A stretch of DNA of 10,651 bases from Bacteroidales bacterium (GTDB lineage Bacteria; Bacteroidota; Bacteroidia; Bacteroidales; ML635J-15). Where the stretch lies: the NCBI GenBank assembly GCA_028696755.1, contig JAQVGK010000070.1, positions 1 through 10,651 of the forward strand. The letters are read 5' to 3'. The translations under genes were made by a program, and so were the position numbers. Shown piece after piece: positions 1 to 6,505 of the stretch; the stretch's first letter is position 1, and every line of letters starts with the position of its first letter. The notes under the pieces were generated by a model. The model was not told where the DNA came from and searched no databases. It saw only the letters and a list, made by a program, of their open reading frames with translations.

Positions 1-4
1 CTAT

Positions 5-175
5 TTATTCGTTTTTATCTTTTTCATGAATAAGATAAATATTACCTTCTTCAACGTTAGTAATCGGATCATCAGGATATATTCCATTTATCCAATCGAA
101 AAACGGTTTTTTCGGTTTAATCACTATTGCGTTGCGATTAATACTGTCGTAGAAATATGGCATTGGCTCTGTCAT
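5..175 (-). CDS. Short hypothetical protein (56 aa), last visible gene of the methyltransferase operon, possibly truncated
   Basis: The reading frame opens with ATG inside an ATGA overlap with the preceding gene's stop codon and ends at TAA, giving 56 residues (begins MTEPMPYFYD). It contains the stretches AIVIKPKKPFFDWIN and EEGNIYLIHEKDKNE. From memory, these resemble the N-terminal part of an uncharacterised family of roughly 140 residues found in Bacteroidota, with a 'KPKxPFxDW' core and an 'IYLIPE' strand; this was not checked by a search. If so, the gene stops after about 40% of the usual length. The codon after the stop is ATA (Ile), and a single change from GAA to TAA would explain the early end, so this may be a nonsense-truncated pseudogene. 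It could equally be a genuine small protein. Function unknown; the operon position suggests a link to the restriction-modification genes. Confidence 0.55.
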   Translation of the reverse strand: MTEPMPYFYDSINRNAIVIKPKKPFFDWINGIYPDDPITNVEEGNIYLIHEKDKNE

Positions 176-558
176 TTTTCGGTTGGATTTACATTTATCA
201 TTTTTGACAGCAAACTATTAAAATGCTCTTCGGAAGTTTGACTTTTTATTTGAAGAACATCGTTTTCCGTGCTAAAATCCACTATGATATTATTATAATC
301 GGCAAAATGCTCTAATTTATATTTAACCATTTTTTCTACAACATCACTATATTTATATGCGCTTAACTCCTCCATAAACCAATCTTCACCAAAAATGGTT
401 TTGTTGTTTGACAAGTTCCAAGCGTCAATTCCAACTTCCAAAGTATCTTCAAATGTCAAATTTTCAGGCAATTGGTCATCAAATTGTTCTACAAGTTGCA
501 TCAGCATTTCTGAATATTTTGCCCCTTTATTTTTGATATTTACCTCTTTCATAATCAT
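172..558 (-). CDS. Hypothetical protein (128 aa) coupled to the DNA methyltransferase gene
   Basis: This is a soluble, acidic protein of 128 residues with no signal peptide or membrane segment. No named domain was recognised. Residues 13-50 (around AKYSEML, LPENLTFEDTLE and IDAWNLSN) look helical, and the segment DYNNIIVDFSTENDVLQIKS (about 87-106) looks like a pair of beta strands. Its ATG overlaps the methyltransferase stop as ATGA, and its own TGA overlaps the next ATG the same way, so the three genes are probably translated as a coupled set. A second Met at residue 3 is an alternative start, but the overlap favours the first. Its place directly after a Mod-like gene suggests an accessory of the restriction-modification or defence locus; that is inference from context only. 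Confidence 0.85.
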   Translation of the reverse strand: MIMKEVNIKNKGAKYSEMLMQLVEQFDDQLPENLTFEDTLEVGIDAWNLSNNKTIFGEDWFMEELSAYKYSDVVEKMVKYKLEHFADYNNIIVDFSTENDVLQIKSQTSEEHFNSLLSKMINVNPTEK

Positions 559-2249
559 TTTTGAATTCTATAAATTTCGTATGGCAACTGACAAAAATCA
601 ATACGGTATTCCAAGCAGGTATAATCATCCACATATTTAGCAGGGGCAAAAACCAAACGTTGTTTGTTCTTAATGTTGGGTAATGCTTTGCAGGCTTCCA
701 ATGTCAAAGCGTTTGTTTTTAGCCATTCAATATCGGGCTTGTAAAACAAATAGACTTCATAATTTTTGCTCTCACCAATAAAACCATTGTTTTCGTCAAT
801 AGTATTTTCGTTAAATTCTTCTCCTGTTGCAGTGTAAAACAAGTAGCGGGCAAATTCAATATAACCGGGTAAATTGTTTTGCGTTAAAATGCTTTCCATT
901 TCAATGGCATCGCCTAATTGAAAATAGCTGAATGTTCCGCCTGTTCCGTTTTTGAGCAATTCATTTTTGGCTTTTGGCACTCCTTTAATTACCCTACGAA
1001 CTCTTTCGGCTGTAATTGAGTTGGCATAATCTTCCATTTCAATCAGAATAAATTTGCGGGTGCCCCCATCTTCTTTATTAAGTTCTAAAACAGCTTGGGC
1101 AGTTGTACCTGAACCTGCAAAACTGTCAAGAATAATATCCTCTTTAGAAATTAAGTAGGATAATATTTGTTTAATGAGTTGAACTGGTTTAGGATTATCG
1201 AAAGATTTTTTGTTTTCATGAAATATATCTTTTAAATCATAAGAACCAAGTCTTCCATCTAACTGAATTACACTTGGCAGTTTATCTTCATAGTCTTTAG
1301 CATATACTTTTAACTCAATAATTTTTGTTTCATCTTCTCCAAAAAGTATCTTTTTATTGTCCAACAATTCCTTCATTGTCGTTTCAGGAAAACGATAGCC
1401 CATTAATGGCTGCTTGCATGGTTTTTGGGTTATTGGATGAATAACATCATAACGATAACCTTCTCTGCCAGGGTTATGAACACTTTGGCTGCCAGTATAA
1501 ACACCATCCTTATCTACATATTTGTATCTGTCTAGTTGGCCTAAGAATAGTTTATTCTCTCTAAACCAAGTCGTATATGCTTCTTGAAGTTTTTCCTGAC
1601 TTTTATTTTCCTTTCCTAATTTCAATCCAATCTTAATTAGCTTTTCTTTTGCGTCAGATATTTTAGATTTCCAAATTGGTTCTAATGCTTCTTTGTTTTT
1701 GGCAAAACACAAGATATATTCATGCTCAATTGCGATGTTTGTAGGATTGTTATCTGTAACATTCCTCCAGATTATGGTGCCGACCCAATTATTCTCAACA
1801 AATATTTCTTCCAATAGCACACGCAAATTATAAAGTTCGTTGTCATCACAAGAAATAAATATAACCCCATCTTCACTCAACAATTCACGCAATAGTTTTA
1901 AGCGTGGCATCATCATACATAACCACTTATCGTGGCGTGTCATATCTTCCTTATCCACCACACTTCCCAACCATTCCTTTATCATCGGGCTGTTTACATT
2001 GTCGTTATATACCCATTTTTCATTACCGGTATTGTAAGGCGGGTCAATATAAATACATTTTATTTTCCCTGCATAAGTGGGAAGTAATGCCTTTAATGCT
2101 TTCAGGTTATCGCCTTGTATAATCAGGTTATCGTGCAAAGAGACTTTATCGGTCAGGCTTAAATCCGCTTTTGGCACTAATTGGTGGTATTTCACCGCCA
2201 AATGGTGGTTTTGTACAAATGTTTTTCCTTTGAAATGGAGTGTGGGCAT
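555..2249 (-). CDS. mod: Type III-like site-specific DNA (adenine-N6) methyltransferase, Mod subunit
   Basis: Predicted to transfer a methyl group from S-adenosylmethionine to adenine in a specific DNA site. The catalytic motif IV DPPYNTG lies at residues 69-75 and the SAM-binding motif I DSFAGSGTTAQ at 375-385, preceded by a motif X-like segment KPVQLIKQIL at 354-363. The order IV, target-recognition region (about 160-340), X, I is that of beta-class methyltransferases, as in type III Mod proteins. Its 564 residues are a usual Mod length, and all key residues are present, so the enzyme looks intact. The C-terminal part (about 440-564) has no recognised domain. The gene follows the XRE regulator after only 5 bases and overlaps the next gene by ATGA. 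No Res subunit is in view; it would lie beyond the left edge, or this is an orphan methyltransferase. No simple-sequence repeat suggestive of phase variation was seen. Confidence 0.92.
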   Translation of the reverse strand: MPTLHFKGKTFVQNHHLAVKYHQLVPKADLSLTDKVSLHDNLIIQGDNLKALKALLPTYAGKIKCIYIDPPYNTGNEKWVYNDNVNSPMIKEWLGSVVDKEDMTRHDKWLCMMMPRLKLLRELLSEDGVIFISCDDNELYNLRVLLEEIFVENNWVGTIIWRNVTDNNPTNIAIEHEYILCFAKNKEALEPIWKSKISDAKEKLIKIGLKLGKENKSQEKLQEAYTTWFRENKLFLGQLDRYKYVDKDGVYTGSQSVHNPGREGYRYDVIHPITQKPCKQPLMGYRFPETTMKELLDNKKILFGEDETKIIELKVYAKDYEDKLPSVIQLDGRLGSYDLKDIFHENKKSFDNPKPVQLIKQILSYLISKEDIILDSFAGSGTTAQAVLELNKEDGGTRKFILIEMEDYANSITAERVRRVIKGVPKAKNELLKNGTGGTFSYFQLGDAIEMESILTQNNLPGYIEFARYLFYTATGEEFNENTIDENNGFIGESKNYEVYLFYKPDIEWLKTNALTLEACKALPNIKNKQRLVFAPAKYVDDYTCLEYRIDFCQLPYEIYRIQK

Positions 2250-2254
2250 AATAT

Positions 2255-2557
2255 TTATTCTTTCATTTTTCTGTTATATTTTACTTTTTCTTCGGCTACT
2301 TTTAGTGCTTTTAGTGCAATTTCTTCGTCTGCGACTTCGTACACTAATTTATCTGACAACCAAAATACGAGTAAATCATCCTCTTTCACTTTGAAAAAAC
2401 CGGCAAGTTTTATTACTTGTTCACGGTTTGCGTTGCGTTGTCCTCTTTCGATTTTACTTAAAATAGCCTGGTCAATATCAAGATATGCTGAGACTGTGCG
2501 TAAAGGCAGTCCTTTTTCTTCTCTTAGTTTTCTTATCGTTTCTCCTAAACCGTCCAT
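2255..2557 (-). CDS. XRE-family helix-turn-helix transcriptional regulator of the restriction-modification operon
   Basis: A 100-residue DNA-binding protein. Residues 4-59 form a Cro/C1-type helix-turn-helix domain (LGETIRKLREEKGL, then IDQAILSKIERGQRN, then REQVIKLAGFF). A charged helical tail (about 60-100, including ALKALKVAEEKVKY) follows and probably mediates dimerisation. The frame also allows starts at ATG 2579-2581 and TTG 2588-2590. The ATG at 2555-2557 is preferred because relatives begin just before the 'LGxxIRxLRE' helix, and because a TAnnTTTG promoter element overlaps the TTG and would leave almost no leader for the upstream ATG. Short XRE proteins of this kind commonly act as controllers of restriction-modification systems; here it probably represses or times its own operon through the repeats next to its start. 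The methyltransferase gene begins 5 bases downstream. Confidence 0.88.
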   Translation of the reverse strand: MDGLGETIRKLREEKGLPLRTVSAYLDIDQAILSKIERGQRNANREQVIKLAGFFKVKEDDLLVFWLSDKLVYEVADEEIALKALKVAEEKVKYNRKMKE

Positions 2558-2580
2558 TTTGAACAAAATTGTTTTGAACA
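2557..2580. repeat. Pair of TTTTGAACA direct repeats, candidate operator of the XRE regulator
   Basis: TTTTGAACA occurs at 2557-2565 and 2572-2580, a period of 15 bases. Between and overlapping them, CAAAA (2564-2568) and TTTTG (2572-2576) form a short inverted repeat with a 3-base spacer. The repeats sit immediately upstream of the preferred ATG of the XRE gene and downstream of its putative -7 element, where an autoregulatory site would be expected. In an AT-rich genome such short repeats can arise by chance. Confidence 0.4.
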
Positions 2581-2586
2581 TATTTG

Positions 2587-2610
2587 TCAAAAATACAACA
2601 TCATTTTTGA
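2587..2610 (-). promoter_or_regulatory. Candidate promoter and inverted-repeat operator of the XRE-methyltransferase operon
   Basis: On the minus strand TATTTTTG (2588-2595) matches the Bacteroidota -7 element TAnnTTTG. No clear -33 TTTG lies at the usual distance. The element is embedded in an inverted repeat, TCAAAAA at 2587-2593 and TTTTTGA at 2604-2610 with a 10-base spacer, so a protein bound there would cover the promoter. The last 12 bases, GTTGTATTTTTG, are identical to the element in front of the sigma-like gene. Confidence 0.45.
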
Positions 2611-2692
2611 ATATTCTTCATAATATTGGAAAAGTTATCAACAGCACCGTGCGTTATCCCGGCATTATTAACTTCTTTTTGGTGGTAAAATC

Positions 2693-5605
2693 TTAAATCC
2701 CAATCAAAATCATTCCTGCCCAATCCATAGGAAGCTCTCCGTTTTTTATCTGCCATAACTTGGTTTCGCGAAGTGCTTGTGAGTATGTTTTACCCGACAA
2801 TATCAGTCGATAAAAATATAACATCTGATCCTTTGTTTTGGTGTCATGTATTTTCCACAATGATGCAATCGTGTTCGGAACACCATTATATGCGAATGCT
2901 CTGGGCAAAGCAATAGAACCCTCGCCGCTAACAATTTTACCACTACCCGATTTACAAGCACTCAATATCACTAAAACGGCCTGTAAATCCATATTGTAAA
3001 TCTCTCCCGAATACAAAAAACCATCGTTGGTAATTTCTTCATTAAACCTATCATCGCCGGCATTCATATAAAGACCAGAGAGTTCCGGGTTTTTTTGCGA
3101 TGAATATCCATGAGTGGCAATATGAAGAATCCGATAATCCCCACAGTTGTCTTTTAACGCCTTCTCTGTGGCTTCCATATTAGTTAATACCAGATTCTTG
3201 TATCCTCCGCTTGCAAACATTCTGCTGACTTCGGAAACTTCAGTCCCCGATTGTGGTAGCGGCTTTAACTGAGAGTAACTTACAATATCGGAATAACTGC
3301 TTCTCAACTCATTATCATAAGCCAAAGGATCTGTGTTTACAATCGAATTAATTTGATCGTTAAATACAGGAGCAAAACCCATGAAGCTAAATTCTTCATT
3401 AACACGGGCATAGGACTTTGATTTGCCTGTGATCCACAAATCTACTGAAAAATTATAGGATATTTCCATCCTGTTAATCAAAAATCCATCTTTAATTTTT
3501 GAATCATAAACTAATGCATCAAAAGGAATCTGATTCAATTCAAGGTCTGGAATAATAATAAGTTTTGAAATATCTTCAAGATTACTTTCTATTGGTTTTA
3601 TCAGATAGGAATACAATTGAGCAGATGTTTTTACAAAGTTTTTATCTCCAGTTTTAATCTGTTTGAAATAGTCCGAAACTGTCTTATCGAACTCTTCTCC
3701 GACTTCTCCGGTTGTAAACACAACATTGTCTTTCCCAATAAGCATTGTATATATCCGGCTATCTTGAAAATGGTAAGCTATGAGCGCCTCATTTTCGGTA
3801 AGAAGACTTTTGATTTTCTCAATGTTTAAATGCTTGTCTGCAAAGATTTCTTTACTGTTATCCGCCTCTTTTATTTCCATTGATAACTCAAATGATTTAA
3901 GATTTAACTCAAATATTTCTTCTTTAATGCTGTCAATCGTGTACTCATTTTCTTTTCCGGACAAAACCATTAATGTATTTCCCTTTTGTCGTATCTGGCG
4001 GCTTATTTCAATCTGTTTTTGTGTGATGTCGCTTTGTCGGGTCTCATGATTTAACTTAACGGCTTTTGATCCTGAAATAAAATGAATTGCATAATCTAGA
4101 TATGCCGGATCTTTAGTTTGATTCCATAAGTCAAAAACAGTTGACAATGCCATACCAGCGAAATCATGATACTCTCCTGCGATAACTTCATCATTACCAC
4201 CACTCAATGTACCTGATATCTGTTTCAATATTAAAGTATCTGCTAACATAGAATATGAAAGTGCCAGTTTATAGTATTCCTCTACACCCTCTTCTGCTGC
4301 AATCACCGCAAAATATTCCGACAAAAGCTCAGTAATCTTAAAACCAGAATAACTATCAACTATTTTGGTGGCAGAAGGTACATCTATACTAAGAATTTCA
4401 TTTTCGCGACCTCCACATAAAACCGAAAGAGCCTCTTGTAGGTAACCAATCGCTTCTTCTTTGTTATTCTCGGAATAATAAAGCTTAGCAATATTTATGT
4501 TTGTTTCAATATCTTGAGGAACCAAGGCAAGTGCTTTTTCATAATAATAAAGCGAAGAATCCGGCTGATTTATGCGATAATATGATTCTGCCAGCTTACT
4601 ATATGGCAGAGCGCACGAACTATTATCACCGTCGTAATACTTTTCTGTCAGCTTTACAAGCTCCTTAAATTTTGTTTGAGCGAGTTCATAATTTTTCTGA
4701 TTTAAATAAGCAGTTCCTCCTTCCAACAGAATATAGTAATAAACCATAAATAAATCATCAACATTATAATCGGCATTAAAAACCGAGTCGGCAAATTCTC
4801 CATAATAAAGAGCTTCGTCGTAGTAACCCGAACGGTTGCAGGCAGCGCATAAATTTATAGCTGTAACAACTGTATTCACCGATTCCGGATAATAGTTTAT
4901 AAAGAAATTCAGCGCCTTTTTGTTAAAGAAATAGGAAAATGCCGTCTGGTTTGTTTCTTCCATGGCAAGCGCAATACCCATTTGCACCGTTGCAATATCA
5001 TGGTTTTTCTTCCAGATAAAGCTCTCCGATGAACTTGTATCGGAATAGTATCCCCGAAGAGCTTTCTGATACATATTATAACCCGTTTTAAAATCCCCCG
5101 AATAGATAAATATTGGTGCAAAGCTTTGATAAATACTACACAAATGCAACAAAGGGGTTTCTGTTTTTTCATATATGGCAATTGCGCGTTCAAAAAATGG
5201 AATTGATTTTTCAATTTCATTGTAGTATTTATACCCGAAAGCAATAATGTGCAAAGTAGTTCCAAAATGAACATTTACAGTATCTATGCGAGATTCCATA
5301 AATTCTACTTTATCGAGCAGAGCCGGCATTGTTATATCGTAGAAACCCATTGCTGTGGGAAAATACATGCAGACATTGAACAGGTATATTGCACGGTCTG
5401 TTTCGCCCCGTTTAAAATAATAGTCAAATGCAGGTTCAGCTAAATTAACAACACTGTCATAATCACCATTCCCAAGAAAAGAATCTATCTGAGGATAAAA
5501 AATATCATCTTTCAGCTTATTGTATGTGTCCTCGTAATAATTCTGTGAAAACGCTGTATAAAAGAATAAAAAAAACAATACAGCTAACAAGATCTTTTTT
5601 CCCAT
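2693..5605 (-). CDS. Exported TPR-CHAT domain protein, putative caspase-like cysteine protease
   Basis: A 970-residue protein starting with a Sec signal peptide (GKK, then a hydrophobic run to about residue 19, with AFSQ as the cleavage region), so it should act in the periplasm or outside the cell. Residues about 30-450 are helical with TPR-like repeats; clear ones are near 119-147, 332-364 (SYYRINQPDSSLYYYEKAL) and 367-396 (KLYYSENNKEEAIGYLQEAL). A coiled-coil-like stretch spans about 520-580. The CHAT domain fills about 600-970: KLIIIPDLELNQIPFDALV (681-699), the His motif HIATHG with H832, the Cys motif LSACKSG with C884, then a Gly-rich loop (GEGSIALPRAF) and a terminal WAGMILIG. Both residues of the expected His/Cys pair are present, so activity is likely. 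CHAT domains belong to the caspase/separase clan; the TPRs probably bind a partner or trigger. The gene is divergent from the sigma/anti-sigma pair, and the membrane anti-sigma factor is an attractive but unproven substrate. Confidence 0.93.
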   Translation of the reverse strand: MGKKILLAVLFFLFFYTAFSQNYYEDTYNKLKDDIFYPQIDSFLGNGDYDSVVNLAEPAFDYYFKRGETDRAIYLFNVCMYFPTAMGFYDITMPALLDKVEFMESRIDTVNVHFGTTLHIIAFGYKYYNEIEKSIPFFERAIAIYEKTETPLLHLCSIYQSFAPIFIYSGDFKTGYNMYQKALRGYYSDTSSSESFIWKKNHDIATVQMGIALAMEETNQTAFSYFFNKKALNFFINYYPESVNTVVTAINLCAACNRSGYYDEALYYGEFADSVFNADYNVDDLFMVYYYILLEGGTAYLNQKNYELAQTKFKELVKLTEKYYDGDNSSCALPYSKLAESYYRINQPDSSLYYYEKALALVPQDIETNINIAKLYYSENNKEEAIGYLQEALSVLCGGRENEILSIDVPSATKIVDSYSGFKITELLSEYFAVIAAEEGVEEYYKLALSYSMLADTLILKQISGTLSGGNDEVIAGEYHDFAGMALSTVFDLWNQTKDPAYLDYAIHFISGSKAVKLNHETRQSDITQKQIEISRQIRQKGNTLMVLSGKENEYTIDSIKEEIFELNLKSFELSMEIKEADNSKEIFADKHLNIEKIKSLLTENEALIAYHFQDSRIYTMLIGKDNVVFTTGEVGEEFDKTVSDYFKQIKTGDKNFVKTSAQLYSYLIKPIESNLEDISKLIIIPDLELNQIPFDALVYDSKIKDGFLINRMEISYNFSVDLWITGKSKSYARVNEEFSFMGFAPVFNDQINSIVNTDPLAYDNELRSSYSDIVSYSQLKPLPQSGTEVSEVSRMFASGGYKNLVLTNMEATEKALKDNCGDYRILHIATHGYSSQKNPELSGLYMNAGDDRFNEEITNDGFLYSGEIYNMDLQAVLVILSACKSGSGKIVSGEGSIALPRAFAYNGVPNTIASLWKIHDTKTKDQMLYFYRLILSGKTYSQALRETKLWQIKNGELPMDWAGMILIGI

Positions 5606-5640
5606 AAATCAAATTTTCTTCATCAAATCAAAAATCGTGA

Positions 5641-5648
5641 CAAAAATA
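5641..5648 (-). promoter_or_regulatory. Candidate -7 promoter element of the TPR-CHAT gene
   Basis: TATTTTTG on the minus strand matches TAnnTTTG and lies 35 bases before the ATG, leaving a leader of about 30 bases. A TTG at 5665-5667 lies 16 bases upstream, slightly short of the usual -33 spacing. It faces away from the sigma-gene element about 95 bases to the right, so the intergenic region would hold two divergent promoters. Confidence 0.4.
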
Positions 5649-5743
5649 AGTAATTACAACAGCACAATTCATAAAAAACATTTCAATTATATAATTTATT
5701 TTCGTTTGAAGGATTGCTGTGCAACTATATGGTACAGAAGTTG

Positions 5744-5751
5744 TATTTTTG
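5744..5751 (+). promoter_or_regulatory. Candidate -7 promoter element of the sigma/anti-sigma operon
   Basis: TATTTTTG matches TAnnTTTG and ends only 7 bases before the preferred ATG, so transcription would begin almost at the start codon. No TTTG stands at the usual distance upstream; the nearest, at 5705-5708, is too far. A small inverted repeat TTGC-TGT-GCAA (5714-5724) lies upstream where an activator could bind. Confidence 0.4.
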
Positions 5752-5758
5752 CGCCATC

Positions 5759-6493
5759 ATGGTTAAAAAGCAACTTAACAGACATAATCAGGATTACAGT
5801 GATTTCTCAGATGCAAATATTATTAATGTCATCGAAATCATTGTAAAAAAGTTTATAAAAACAGGACAAATTCAGTTTTGTGATTATGATGATGTTAAGC
5901 AGAGTCTGGCTGAAAAGTTTTTCAGAAAGAAAGAAAGTATCATCAACGGATTTAATCACGAAGCCGGAGTGAGAACGTATATTTCTGCTGTTGTTTACAA
6001 AATGACGCTGGAAATAATAAGAGAACAAAATAAAACAAAGAATTATGATGAGTATGGAGAAAGTTACCAATCCAAAAACCTCAACCCGGAAGAAAAACTC
6101 ATACTGGATGATGAGAAAGAGTATCTGAAAAGGGTTTTTGAAAGTTTCGACAATGATAAATCAAAAATGCTGATTTTTTTAAAAATATATTTCAGGATTC
6201 CCATTACCAGAAAAGATTTTTTCCAGTATTGCGGGTTTGAAGACAATAGGATTTTGTCGGAAATTAATTGTATTGATGTTAACTGTACGGACAAAGATAT
6301 TTATCAGACATTATGCAGACTCAATGTTTTAGCAGGAAACAAAGAAGTTATGCCAGATGCTATGAGGATGTACATAAACCAGATTACCGACAAAGTGATA
6401 AAGAGACTTAACGGGAAACACGGCAGAGCAGGATATTCGAGAGAAAGTCTAGGAATACTGATGGAATTGGTTTTTGAAGAAAATAAAAACTAA
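5759..6493 (+). CDS. Divergent sigma-70-like protein (putative ECF-type sigma factor)
   Basis: A cytoplasmic 244-residue protein. Residues about 25-93 resemble sigma region 2: a helix around NVIEIIVKKF, then DYDDVKQSLAEKFF, then VRTYISAVVYKMTLEIIREQ (71-90), which fits the 2.3-2.4 helix. After a linker, PEEKLILDDEKEYLKRVFES (110-129) is where the regions join. A typical region 4 helix-turn-helix (the 'EIAxxLxxSxGTVKS' type) is not visible; in its place stand IYFRIPITRKDFFQYCGF and a C-terminal segment ending GYSRESLGILMELVF. The call rests partly on the next gene, which looks like an anti-sigma factor 12 bases downstream. The frame extends upstream to TTG 5714 and ATG 5729, but a promoter-like element at 5744-5751 and the Cys/Tyr-rich content of that extension favour ATG 5759. 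It probably directs RNA polymerase to its own operon or the secreted-protein genes to the right, but no target promoter could be defined. Confidence 0.65.
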   Translation: MVKKQLNRHNQDYSDFSDANIINVIEIIVKKFIKTGQIQFCDYDDVKQSLAEKFFRKKESIINGFNHEAGVRTYISAVVYKMTLEIIREQNKTKNYDEYGESYQSKNLNPEEKLILDDEKEYLKRVFESFDNDKSKMLIFLKIYFRIPITRKDFFQYCGFEDNRILSEINCIDVNCTDKDIYQTLCRLNVLAGNKEVMPDAMRMYINQITDKVIKRLNGKHGRAGYSRESLGILMELVFEENKN

Positions 6494-6505
6494 AAAATTA
6501 CAGGC

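Noticed and set aside
555..2249. Phase-variable simple repeats in the methyltransferase gene
   Set aside because: No tandem tetra- or pentanucleotide repeats or long homopolymers were seen in the coding region.
2181..2696. Plus-strand open frame of 171 codons opposite the XRE gene and the intergenic region
   Set aside because: It overlaps the well-supported XRE gene and the methyltransferase start on the other strand, is rich in Ser/Phe typical of antisense AT-rich frames, and shows no domain.
4909..5274. Minus-strand open frame of 121 codons inside the TPR-CHAT gene
   Set aside because: It lies wholly within the 970-residue gene in another frame; the TPR and signal-peptide evidence supports the main frame.
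2693..5605. Type III-E CRISPR (Craspase) locus
   Set aside because: The CHAT protein is exported and there is no gRAMP-like effector, adaptation gene or repeat array; only the TPR-CHAT and sigma theme is shared.
5714..5758. Longer sigma-like protein starting at TTG 5714 or ATG 5729
   Set aside because: The added residues are Cys/Tyr-rich and overlap a promoter-like element; ATG 5729 is not fully excluded.
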